Shown here piece after piece: positions 17,628 to 25,844 of a stretch of 64,000 nt of DNA (position 1 is the stretch's first letter; every line of letters begins with the position of its first letter). A program made the position numbers and the translations under genes. This stretch comes from Rheinheimera sp. UJ63. GTDB lineage: Bacteria > Pseudomonadota > Gammaproteobacteria > Enterobacterales > Alteromonadaceae. Where the stretch lies: contig NZ_JAKGTQ010000001.1 of the NCBI RefSeq assembly GCF_021568285.1, forward strand, positions 1,240,001 through 1,304,000, in the 5' to 3' direction. Below the pieces are notes generated by a model that did no database searches, was not told where the DNA came from, and saw nothing but the letters and a program-made list of their open reading frames with translations.

Positions 17628-19235
17628 TTAAATCTTTTGTAAGCCATGAGCTTTAATTTGGTTTAATAATTCGCGATTACTGACCAAGCCCGCTCTGAGT
17701 TGTTGTGTTTTTTGTTGTACTTCGGCAAACGCTTGGTTAGCACGTAATCCTAAGCTTGCCTTTATTGGCCGCTCACTACTAGGTAAATGTCGCATGCCAT
17801 ACAAAATATACTGGTAACTGGCAGCCGGAAACAATTCTTCAGCCATCGGTAAATCATAACGACTTGGCACAAATTGTTGCCACATCATCAACTTTTCTTG
17901 CAGTGACGAAGGTATCGAGTTGTCGGCACGCTGGGCCAGCCAATAATCGCTATCATCACGTGTTGACAACACATAATGCAACTTTAAAAACTCGACGATT
18001 TGTTGCCAACGATAGCTAAAGGTTTGATTAAAGCGCTCAGCGATCACGGCCTGTTGTGCCAAACTGCGTGGCAATTGCTCGCTAATAAACTTGGCTGATA
18101 ACTCAACCATCACCAAGGCTGACGCTTCCAGCGGTTCAATAAAGCCTGCCGCCATGCCGACTGCCACACAATTGTGCCGCCAAAACTGTTGGCGATAGCC
18201 CGGCGTAAACCGAATAAGCCTCGGCTGGTAGCGGGCTGTAAATGCCTGCTCTGATAATTGCAGGTACTGCGCAAGCGTGCTGACCGCCTGATCCTCGCCG
18301 GTATGACCACTGTGATGCACAAAACCGACACCGCGACGGGTCGGTAAGCCGATATCCCATACCCAACCTTGTGATTGGGCAGTGGCCAAGGTTGCAGAGG
18401 CAATTGGCGTGCGTTCATCGTCGTAAGGCACTTGCACTGCCAAGGCACTGTCGTTTAACAAACAGTTTTGCACACTGACCAGGGGGGTTTGATAGTGCTG
18501 GCCGATAAGTAAACTCTGTAACCCCGAGCAGTCCACAAATAGATCACCGGTTAAAGCACCATGCTCAGCAGTTTGTAACGCCGCCACACGGCCATCTGTG
18601 TGGCTTTGCACAGCAACAACATCATCCACAATATGCTTCACCCCAAGCCGTTTGGCATGCTGGCTTAGTAAGGCAACAAACTTTGCCGCATTGAGGTGAT
18701 AGCCATAATTTTGTAAGAAGGCATATTCTGGAGTCGCGATGCGTTTAGGGGCTAAACCCGCAGCAATCACGGCAGGCTGGCTAGATACGGCAGCGGCAAA
18801 CTCGACTTGCTGATGATGACTAAACCAAAAGTCAGCAATATCTAGCTCATTGGCCGCTACTGGCGGCGTAAAAGGATGGTAATAACAATCTTGCGGCGAT
18901 GAGCTACGCCATTGGCGAAACACACTGCCTTGTTTAAAGCTGGCATCGCAGCTGAGAATAAATTCTGTTTCAGAAATTCCAATTCGCGCTAATGTCGCGC
19001 GCATTGAAGGCCAAGTCCCCTCACCAACACCAATGGTGGGCACAGAGGCAGACTCGATCAAACTGATATTTACATGTGGGTCTGTTTGATGATCTGCAGC
19101 TAAGATAGCGGCAGTAAGCCAACCCGCACTACCACCACCGACAACCACAACATCCACCTGCCCTTTAACAAAAGGCTGTTTATTTTCAGTGGTTGCTGGT
19201 TTATCCGTTGCGAGTAACTCGTTTGCTTGCATCAT
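17628..19235 (-). CDS. Flavin-dependent halogenase-like protein (tryptophan halogenase family), copy A
   Basis: This 535-residue tryptophan-halogenase-family protein carries the FAD motif VVVGGGSAGWLTAA and the catalytic-type lysine (SFKQGSVF, Lys101). The WxWxIP motif is altered to WVWDIG, so the proline position is glycine. It is clearly a paralogue of copy B, but diverged, and carries a 25-residue hydrophilic N-terminal extension before the flavin fold. It is the first gene after the receptor, separated from it by a hairpin with a T-run. Whether both copies are active halogenases or form a pair is unknown; a role as a non-halogenating flavoprotein is possible. Confidence 0.87.
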   Translation of the reverse strand: MMQANELLATDKPATTENKQPFVKGQVDVVVVGGGSAGWLTAAILAADHQTDPHVNISLIESASVPTIGVGEGTWPSMRATLARIGISETEFILSCDASFKQGSVFRQWRSSSPQDCYYHPFTPPVAANELDIADFWFSHHQQVEFAAAVSSQPAVIAAGLAPKRIATPEYAFLQNYGYHLNAAKFVALLSQHAKRLGVKHIVDDVVAVQSHTDGRVAALQTAEHGALTGDLFVDCSGLQSLLIGQHYQTPLVSVQNCLLNDSALAVQVPYDDERTPIASATLATAQSQGWVWDIGLPTRRGVGFVHHSGHTGEDQAVSTLAQYLQLSEQAFTARYQPRLIRFTPGYRQQFWRHNCVAVGMAAGFIEPLEASALVMVELSAKFISEQLPRSLAQQAVIAERFNQTFSYRWQQIVEFLKLHYVLSTRDDSDYWLAQRADNSIPSSLQEKLMMWQQFVPSRYDLPMAEELFPAASYQYILYGMRHLPSSERPIKASLGLRANQAFAEVQQKTQQLRAGLVSNRELLNQIKAHGLQKI

Positions 19236-19247
19236 AACTACTTCTTG

Positions 19248-19277
19248 TAAAAAGTAGCCATCTTACGATGGCTACTT
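19248..19277 (-). terminator. Attenuating hairpin between receptor and halogenase genes
   Basis: An 11-bp perfect stem (AAGTAGCCATC / GATGGCTACTT) with a four-base loop is followed on the minus strand by TTT. It lies 20 bases after the receptor stop and just before the halogenase start. No separate promoter is evident for the downstream genes. It probably works as a partial terminator that keeps receptor mRNA above halogenase mRNA. Confidence 0.72.
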
Positions 19278-19296
19278 ATTTCAGGACAACAACATC

Positions 19297-22254
19297 TTAG
19301 AACGAATAACGCGCACCGATGGCAAAACGACGACCTGTTTCAGTATAATTCACTAATTGCAGTGTATTACGTTCATGAGAACGTACCGACTCGTCAGTTA
19401 AGTTAATGGCTTCAATAAAGAACGTTAAGTTCTCGGTATAATCATAGCTGGCACTCGCATCCCACTGTCCATAAGCTTCAACGTAAATAGGGTTTTGCAA
19501 ACCTAAAGTATTCACTGTGGAGGCAAGGAACTTGTCACGCCAGTTATAGGCAATACGCGCTTGGAAACCGTCTTTATCGTAGAACCCCACTAAGTTATAG
19601 GTGTCGCTCATACCGAGCAACGCAAACTGCTCGCCACGGCTAAAGTTGTCATACTCAAAGTCACCATCAACTAAGGTGGCGTTAGCAATTACACCAAAGC
19701 CGGTCTCGCCAAATAGGTGCTGAACCGCTAACTCCCAACCATTTAACTTAGCGTCATCTTGGTTAACCGGAATGGTTATATCAAAGGTGGCTGGCGTATC
19801 ACCTGGCACACCTAAGATAAAGCCGTTTGCATCAACCGTATTAGGGTAATTGGTTCTGATGTAGTTACGGATCGCTGAAGGATTATTGCCAACTGCAGCA
19901 ACGGCTTCAGCATAACGTGGGCCTTGCGCTGGGTGCGGTAAGTTAAAGGTTTGTTCTTCTACAATCGTTCTACCGATAAAGTTCTTGGCTTTTTTGGTGA
20001 AGTAACCCACCGCCATATAACTGCCTTCACCGTAGTACCACTCTAAAGATAAGTCTAGGTTGGTAGACTCAAACGGGTCTAAGCCAGGGTTACCACGTGC
20101 TCCGGTACCACCGTCAATCCGCACTAAAGAATTAATGGTTTGACCGCCTTGAATATCGGCATAACTTGGACGCGCCAGTGTTTTACTGACCGAGGCACGG
20201 AAAATCACGTCCTCAACGACTTCGATATTAAAGTCGATATTAGGTAATACATTACTGTACTCACCAGTTAAATTTGTAAAGTCACTTTCACCGGTACTGA
20301 TCAAGTTGAACTCATTGTCAGCCGCCCAAGCAATACCACTGTAAACAGGTACTAAGGCACTTGAGGTGACATCAGTTTTTTCGTAACGCACACCTGCGGT
20401 TAAACCATAAAACCGCTCGCCAATTTCACCGGAGAAATTAAGCTGTACATAGGCTGCTTTTTGCTCTTCCGTAGTGCGGCGGTCCGTGGTCATGTTAGAT
20501 GATGCACAGAACGACGTACCGCAATCACCTACTGCACCTAAAGCACCGTATTTATCATTGGCAATTTGACGAATGGTATTAAAGTCCCAACGGAAGAACT
20601 CTTTTAACATATCGCTGCTGGTAGAAGCGTTGAAGTTATCGCCTAACTGGTCAAGCTTGAACACTGACGGGTCGATATCACCCGCTGCACCTAAACCACC
20701 CCAGTTATCCTGTTGCACGTTAGAGAACGCTGAACGGTTTTTGGTTTCAGAGCTTGTTACACCGAAGTCGATGCTGTTTAAGATGCCATCGTCAAACGTA
20801 TAGTTACCGCGAAGTTGCAGTTGGTCGATATCACTGCGCATTTGGCTATTGCGGAATGAGCTACCGGTCACGCGCATATCTTCACCGCGAATACCGGTAA
20901 AGCCAGCAGGATAACCAATGGCTAAAGTGGGCAAGTCGGTGTCAAAACGTGCGGTAGTTAGAGTACGCACGAAAGTCGCCATACCAATAACGTTGTTGCT
21001 ACCAAAGGGGCTATTGGGGCTCGAATCAGCTGACGAGTTATGATAGTCCAACTCTAGTTTCAAGTTGTCATTCACTTGCCAATTGGCATTGAAGCCTAAA
21101 GATTTATTCTCGTTTACGGTTGAGAACTGTCCGCCGCCCATGGCTAAATCGCCCGGCGCACCAAAGGCTTCAGAATAGACGATCGGTGCTGCTACTGGGC
21201 CATCGCTCCATACACCTGACGAAGGGCCGAAGTTAAACCAAGCAGACACGTCATTGTAACGATCTGATACTTCGTTTTTTGAATAAGTGAAATCTAAAGT
21301 TGTTCTAACGGCTTCAATGGGTTGATATTGTAAAACCAATTGGCCATTAGTACGGGTTCTTTCCACTTCATGGAAGGCAAAGCCTAAGCTTTGTGGCACT
21401 GAGTAAATAGAGTCTGCAGATGGATAATTTTCAATAGCATTAGGGCTAGCAGGACATAATCCACCCCAATCCGCATTACCAACATTACAATCGCCACCAG
21501 TTACAAAGCCAGGATAGGTACGCCAACCACCGCTATTAGCTTGCTTGTTACCACTATCACGCTGTTGGTATGAGCCGCTGATGGCCACACCAAATTTATC
21601 GTCATCGAAAGTGTTGCTATATAAACCTGATAACTCCGGCGTAATGCTGGCGCCTTCATCAGTAGATTGATCCATTACACCTTTAATACCAAAGCTGGCT
21701 TTCTCGCCTGGGGCATTTAATGGCTTGGTCGTTAAAATATTAATGGTTGAGCCCATACCACCAGTAGCGATACTGGCTCGGCCTGTTTTATACACTTCAA
21801 CGCCAGCAATACCTTCAGAGGCAATATTGGCAAAATCGAACGAACGAGAAGATGATGCTGACGTTGCTTCCAGTGATGAAGCAGGCATTTGCCGGCCGTT
21901 TAGCATAACGAGGTTAAAGTCTGGCCCAAAACCGCGCACCGTAACACGGCTACCTTCACCGTTTGAACGGTCAATCGCCACACCGGTGATCCGTTGCAGT
22001 GATTCTGCAAGGTTAGTGTCTGGAAATTTACCAATATCTTCCGCAGAGATGGCATCAACCACGCCCACAGAGCTTCGTTTCACATCCATCGACTTAACTA
22101 AACTGCCACGAATGCCTGAAACTTGAATTATTTCTATATCACTGTTTTCGTCCGCAGCGGCTTCTTGCGCGAAACCAGGTGCCATCATGCCGGCGCCTGT
22201 GATCAGTGACAAACTCATCGCTATGCGCGACAGCTTGAAACGTGTTTGATTCAT
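19297..22254 (-). CDS. TonB-dependent receptor (halogenase-operon receptor 2)
   Basis: This is a 985-residue outer-membrane receptor. Signal peptide MNQTRFKLSRIAMSLSL precedes the TonB box-like IEIIQVSGIRGSL. The plug follows (LAESLQRITGVAIDRS, VTVRGFGPDFN), then a long barrel ending in IGARYSF. The plug is very close to that of the receptor at 2150-5095 while the barrels differ, suggesting duplication and ligand divergence. The ATG at 22254 is preceded by GGGAG at six bases. It is first gene of the halogenase/SapC/cupin operon and is controlled by the operator at 22336-22351. The ligand could be a glucan oligomer or a product of the modification cassette. Confidence 0.92.
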   Translation of the reverse strand: MNQTRFKLSRIAMSLSLITGAGMMAPGFAQEAAADENSDIEIIQVSGIRGSLVKSMDVKRSSVGVVDAISAEDIGKFPDTNLAESLQRITGVAIDRSNGEGSRVTVRGFGPDFNLVMLNGRQMPASSLEATSASSSRSFDFANIASEGIAGVEVYKTGRASIATGGMGSTINILTTKPLNAPGEKASFGIKGVMDQSTDEGASITPELSGLYSNTFDDDKFGVAISGSYQQRDSGNKQANSGGWRTYPGFVTGGDCNVGNADWGGLCPASPNAIENYPSADSIYSVPQSLGFAFHEVERTRTNGQLVLQYQPIEAVRTTLDFTYSKNEVSDRYNDVSAWFNFGPSSGVWSDGPVAAPIVYSEAFGAPGDLAMGGGQFSTVNENKSLGFNANWQVNDNLKLELDYHNSSADSSPNSPFGSNNVIGMATFVRTLTTARFDTDLPTLAIGYPAGFTGIRGEDMRVTGSSFRNSQMRSDIDQLQLRGNYTFDDGILNSIDFGVTSSETKNRSAFSNVQQDNWGGLGAAGDIDPSVFKLDQLGDNFNASTSSDMLKEFFRWDFNTIRQIANDKYGALGAVGDCGTSFCASSNMTTDRRTTEEQKAAYVQLNFSGEIGERFYGLTAGVRYEKTDVTSSALVPVYSGIAWAADNEFNLISTGESDFTNLTGEYSNVLPNIDFNIEVVEDVIFRASVSKTLARPSYADIQGGQTINSLVRIDGGTGARGNPGLDPFESTNLDLSLEWYYGEGSYMAVGYFTKKAKNFIGRTIVEEQTFNLPHPAQGPRYAEAVAAVGNNPSAIRNYIRTNYPNTVDANGFILGVPGDTPATFDITIPVNQDDAKLNGWELAVQHLFGETGFGVIANATLVDGDFEYDNFSRGEQFALLGMSDTYNLVGFYDKDGFQARIAYNWRDKFLASTVNTLGLQNPIYVEAYGQWDASASYDYTENLTFFIEAINLTDESVRSHERNTLQLVNYTETGRRFAIGARYSF

Positions 22255-22335
22255 ACCTTTCTCCCGTGTTTCCTGTATTTTTGCCATTTTATTATATGCT
22301 TCGCTTACATTTTAATGACATTTGCAGGCACAAAA

Positions 22336-22380
22336 ATGTAAGCGCTTACACAAGTTAGTTGATTAACATTTCGCCGTCAA
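22336..22380 (-). promoter_or_regulatory. Promoter and operator for the receptor-halogenase operon
   Basis: On the minus strand, TTGACG (22375-22380), a 17-base spacer and TAACTT (22352-22357) are followed directly by GTGTAAGCGCTTACAT. The perfect 14-bp palindrome is at 22337-22350. The architecture is identical to that at 7837-7881. Confidence 0.84.
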
Positions 22381-22831
22381 GACAGACCAGCAAAAAGATG
22401 CACAAAAGTGTGGCAACTAAAGTGCACTTAAGGTGCATTGAAAGGTGAGTATTGGCGTTGCTTTAGCGGAAAGTGGCGTACTTAGGCAGTATTGGTGCGC
22501 CATTATTGTGCAGTGTGTTGTTGGGGATCGCTTGGGCTTTAGCAGATCACGGTTAACTTTGCGGCAATGGCTGCATTGCAATAAAAAATTAGGCAATAGC
22601 TTTACGTATTTTATGTTTTCTTTGGCGAGATACGTTTTAAAGGCACGTTGAACTTGCTCGGTTTAGGCGTGTATTTAGTGTGTTTGTTGCTTTGATTGCG
22701 TCAGCTTTCTTTACAATCACTGATTATTTTTTAAGCGGAATTTTCCTATGCACCTGATAAAAATACATTTTTATTAGTGGCTTAAAATATGCAAACTTTG
22801 TAGTCCTTCCCTCCAATATAAGGCACATCTG
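22381..22831. other. Intergenic region between divergent operons
   Basis: About 450 bases carry no credible gene. A 68-codon open frame at 22445-22651 lacks a ribosome binding site and any family resemblance. The right part is AT-rich and should hold the promoter of the exported-protein cluster that begins at 22832, but no unambiguous -35/-10 pair was found. Confidence 0.5.
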
Positions 22832-23644
22832 ATGAATAGGTTACTTTTTATTCTATCTCTGTTTGTTTCTGTATGTTTTATACCTAAACTCACTGCTGCT
22901 CCCATCCCGCTAGATCTCTCTGTTACTGCTTCTAATAGCTTTGCCAGTGATTCCATTCCCGGTTTCGGAGCTGTAAATCACAATAGTACTTTATCTATCC
23001 TGCTGGGTGGCGTGTTAAGCCAGTCAACGGTTATTGATACTGCAGTTACTGGGGGTAATCCGCTAACAGGCCAGTTAACGACCCTAGATGATGGTATTGC
23101 TATCAACACGAATCTTTTAGCTGGGGCAGATAGTTTAGCTGAAGGCTATTTTTTTGATTTTAATTTTGCGTTGCAAAACAATTCACTAACCAATGCTTAT
23201 TTACTGTCATTCGTGTTGTTGTTCGACAACTTAACCTCAGCGTCAGGTCTTGATGCTTTTGCTGAATCGAAAATCTTATTATTCGATGACAGTAACAATG
23301 AGTTTTTCTTCTCTGATCTAGCAACAGATACCCTATTCGGCGATCAAAAAAACGGTACTTTTACCGGCACTTCTGGTGTAACTCAAAGCGACAATGGCAG
23401 CTTTGGGTTTGATATCTTGCTGGGCGCCGGGGCAGCTAGCAGTTTTAGAGGAGAGCTACAGTTAGTTGGTCAGGAATTTATTAATTCAGGTAGCTTTGCA
23501 GCTAATAGCTTCGCTAACGTTTCACTTTCTGCTGTACGCTCTTTAAATACCCCTCCACAACAAGTCCCATTGCCAGCAACAGGCTGGTTGTTTTTACTGG
23601 GTTTGTTTTTTCTTGCTCAACGTCAATTAAGGAAACTACCATGA
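22832..23644 (+). CDS. Exported protein with VPLPA-CTERM-like sorting signal
   Basis: This 270-residue protein has an N-terminal signal peptide (MNRLLFILSLFVSVCFIP) and a C-terminal tripartite signal: VPLPATGW, a hydrophobic helix, and a basic tail QRQLRKLP. This is the pattern of PEP-CTERM/VPLPA-CTERM proteins, which are processed by an exosortase and often accompany exopolysaccharide. The middle is a Ser/Asn/Gly/Leu-rich beta-type region, not assigned to a family. No exosortase gene is in the window. The stop overlaps the next start (ATGA), so the gene is coupled to the tail-collar gene. Confidence 0.78.
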   Translation: MNRLLFILSLFVSVCFIPKLTAAPIPLDLSVTASNSFASDSIPGFGAVNHNSTLSILLGGVLSQSTVIDTAVTGGNPLTGQLTTLDDGIAINTNLLAGADSLAEGYFFDFNFALQNNSLTNAYLLSFVLLFDNLTSASGLDAFAESKILLFDDSNNEFFFSDLATDTLFGDQKNGTFTGTSGVTQSDNGSFGFDILLGAGAASSFRGELQLVGQEFINSGSFAANSFANVSLSAVRSLNTPPQQVPLPATGWLFLLGLFFLAQRQLRKLP

Positions 23645-24342
23645 AAATTCAATGTATCGCCTTAGCAGCAACCCTTGCTGTAAGCGCATCAGTAGTATCC
23701 ACCAAGGCTAATGCTTGCGGTTATGAGCCAATGCTGGGATCAATGTGTGTATTTGCCGGCAACTTTGCCCCACGTGGCTTTGCGTTAGCTCAGGGCCAAT
23801 TACTGGCTATAAGCCAAAACACAGCATTGTTCTCCCTGTTAGGCACGACATACGGCGGTGATGGACGGACGACTTTTGCTCTGCCAGATACCCGTGGCCG
23901 GGCGCTGATAGGGGCCGGCAATGGGCCAGGTTTAAGCAGTATGCAATTGGGGCAAAGAGGTGGACAAGAAACGGTTACTTTAACGCTTGGACATTTGCCG
24001 CAGCACAACCACACTGCGAGCACGACGGTGCAGTTGTTGAGTATGGATAGCTCTGCCAGCACCGCAGTATTAAAAGGCTTAGCGGCAACATCAAATTCGA
24101 ACACGCCTACTGGCAAAGTGTTAGCAAATAGCCCTGGGCGCGATAATATTTATAATGATGGCGCACCCAATGTAGAGCTAAACCCTGAGTCGATTGCGCT
24201 TAACATAAACTTGGATATGCTATTTGAAAGTACCACTACAGTGGATGTTGCCGGTGGTAGTCAGCCGTTAAACGTACGCGACCCTTATCTGGCAATTAAC
24301 TGGATTATCGCACTACAAGGTATATTTCCATCACGCAACTAA
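23641..24342 (+). CDS. Exported tail-collar domain protein (microcystin-dependent-protein-like)
   Basis: This 233-residue protein carries a cleavable signal peptide (about residues 1-25). A phage tail collar domain follows (about 33-95) with the conserved pattern FAPRGFALAQGQLLAISQNT, LLGTTYGGDGRTTFALPDTR and GRALIGAG. A histidine-containing LPQHNHT segment follows. Proteins of this family occur outside phages as secreted or surface proteins of unknown function. No phage genes are nearby, so this is not a prophage remnant. It is translationally coupled to the upstream sorting-signal protein and five bases from the Sel1 gene. Confidence 0.82.
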   Translation: MKIQCIALAATLAVSASVVSTKANACGYEPMLGSMCVFAGNFAPRGFALAQGQLLAISQNTALFSLLGTTYGGDGRTTFALPDTRGRALIGAGNGPGLSSMQLGQRGGQETVTLTLGHLPQHNHTASTTVQLLSMDSSASTAVLKGLAATSNSNTPTGKVLANSPGRDNIYNDGAPNVELNPESIALNINLDMLFESTTTVDVAGGSQPLNVRDPYLAINWIIALQGIFPSRN

Positions 24343-24347
24343 TACCT

Positions 24348-25352
24348 ATGCTGCTAAAAAACGCTTTACTACTTATATTTTTCACTTCAGTGAGTGTAAC
24401 TGCAGCAACAGAAAAAGATTGGTCAGCGCCTTTGCATAGCGCGCAGTTATTGCTCGAAGCAGGTGACTACACTTCTGCGCGCCCGCTCTTTACAGAGCAG
24501 GCGCAGCGGGGCAATGGCCTAGCACAATTTACCCTTGGTCTATTTTATCAATTGGGTTGGGGCGTTAATGTATCACCAAAACAAAGCTGCGATTGGTTTA
24601 GACTGGCGGCCGAAAATCAGATCCCGGTGGCACAGGAGCAATTGGGTTATTGTTATTGGCATGACCATTTTGCCACAGCAGAGCAGCGCTTGGCGTTTCG
24701 CTGGTTTGAACAAGCTTATCAAGCAGGCGTTCTCTCTGCTGGCTGTGCAATGGGTAAACTGCTGGTTGAGGGAAAATACGTAGCGCCAGATCTCTATAAA
24801 GGCGTGCAGTTATGTCAACAGGCAGCAGTCGCTGGCGCAACAGCGGCTCAGTTGCAACTGGCAAAATGGCTACTTGAAGGCCAAGTGCTACAGCAAGATG
24901 CTACCCAGGCTATGTATTGGTTTGACCAAGCGGCAAATAACCACAATGCGGAAGCGGCTTATTATCTGGCACAATTTTATGATACAGGAACAGTTGCCCC
25001 GCAAGACACTCAGCAGGCATTGCAGTGGTATCATACTGCTGCCAAAGCCGGAGTAGTTGCAGCCTATCTGCCGACTGCAGCTTTATATTTTGCACAATAT
25101 CAAACAGCAGCCGAGCAGCAACAAACTGAACAATTGGCCAAGCATAAAGCCACACTGTTGGCCCAAGCTTATGTATGGGCCTTTGCTGCGATACAACAGT
25201 TGCCACCTGCCCATCAAAATTATACTCAAGCGAATACCTTACTTAAGCACATCAGCTTATTTATTTCTCCTAGCGGGCAAGAGGTGCTGCAGCTAAAAAC
25301 GCGAGAACAGTTAAAAAAAGTGCAGCCTATTACCTTGCATCTATCAGAGTAA
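24348..25352 (+). CDS. Sel1-repeat (TPR-like) exported protein
   Basis: This 334-residue protein has a signal peptide (MLLKNALLLIFFTSVSVTAA) and about five Sel1-like repeats of 36-38 residues, for example GNGLAQFTLGLFYQLGWGV, AAENQIPVAQEQLGYCYW and NAEAAYYLAQFYDTGTVAPQ. Such solenoids mediate protein-protein contacts in the periplasm. It is the third gene of the cluster with the VPLPA-CTERM-like and tail-collar proteins and may act as their assembly partner; that role is inferred from position only. Confidence 0.85.
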   Translation: MLLKNALLLIFFTSVSVTAATEKDWSAPLHSAQLLLEAGDYTSARPLFTEQAQRGNGLAQFTLGLFYQLGWGVNVSPKQSCDWFRLAAENQIPVAQEQLGYCYWHDHFATAEQRLAFRWFEQAYQAGVLSAGCAMGKLLVEGKYVAPDLYKGVQLCQQAAVAGATAAQLQLAKWLLEGQVLQQDATQAMYWFDQAANNHNAEAAYYLAQFYDTGTVAPQDTQQALQWYHTAAKAGVVAAYLPTAALYFAQYQTAAEQQQTEQLAKHKATLLAQAYVWAFAAIQQLPPAHQNYTQANTLLKHISLFISPSGQEVLQLKTREQLKKVQPITLHLSE

Positions 25353-25729
25353 ACTACCTCCTAGCAGCGAGTGTAACCGCCAGACTATTGAAAGCATGCA
25401 TGATAGGTTTGATAAGAAAGTACTTTGTAGTGGTACACTGAGTTTGGCCACACGATTAGAGATAATTTAATGGGTTCACGAAAAATCGAATGTCTGTAAA
25501 GAGGGCAAAGCAGAGTTTCGTTTTTTCGGGAGCCTCTGATCTGAACAGCTGCTATTCGCTAAAAGCATGCTCTGATATTTATTTATGATTTCATCATTTC
25601 AGCTTAACGCAGCTAAAAGGCTAGCCCGTTTATCTCATCGTCGTTTCATAAAATGAATACCGCTAATTTGGAGCGGGTTTATCAATAATGCTTAGCTTAT
25701 GCATCACATTAACTCATTCGATAATAATT
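25353..25729. other. Intergenic region, no recognised gene
   Basis: This AT-rich stretch lies between the Sel1 gene and the glmS terminator. No credible start with ribosome binding site, no family resemblance and no clear terminator for the Sel1 gene were found. Confidence 0.5.
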
Positions 25730-25753
25730 AAAAAGGGGCTCACTGAGCCCCTT
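25730..25753 (-). terminator. glmS terminator
   Basis: The stem AAGGGGCTC / GAGCCCCTT with a three-base loop is followed on the minus strand by TTTTT. It lies about 90 bases downstream of the glmS stop, leaving a 3' leader that contains the 20-bp repeats. Confidence 0.88.
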
Positions 25754-25754
25754 C

Positions 25755-25814
25755 TACTTTCCAACTTTGTTTGTTACTTTCCGACTTTGTTTGTAACTTT
25801 CCAACTATGTTTGC
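25755..25814. repeat. Three tandem 20-bp repeats in the glmS 3' untranslated region
   Basis: Units at 25755-25774, 25775-25794 and 25795-25814 follow the pattern TACTTTCCAACTTTGTTTGT. The second unit differs at one base and the third at three. They sit between the glmS stop codon and its terminator hairpin and would be transcribed as purine-rich RNA repeats. Confidence 0.85.
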
Positions 25815-25844
25815 ATCTGACAAAAAACTATATAAATCAATAAT

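Noticed and set aside
14406-19235. Antibiotic-type secondary metabolite cluster based on halogenases
   Set aside because: No polyketide, peptide synthetase or tryptophan-modifying genes are present; the neighbours are a TonB receptor, SapC and cupin_8, which point to a different role.
22296-22310. ATGCTTCGCTTACAT as an extra operator for the receptor-halogenase operon
   Set aside because: It lacks the symmetric AAGCGCTT core and has only one good half; kept as a possible weak half-site but not called.
22445-22651. 68-codon open frame upstream of the VPLPA-CTERM-like gene
   Set aside because: No ribosome binding site, no recognisable domain, and low-complexity composition.
23641-24342. Prophage remnant, because of the tail-collar domain
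   Set aside because: No other phage genes are near, the protein has a signal peptide, and it is coupled to an exported-protein gene.
25755-25814. CRISPR array
   Set aside because: Repeats are contiguous with no spacers, only 20 bp long, and no cas genes are present.
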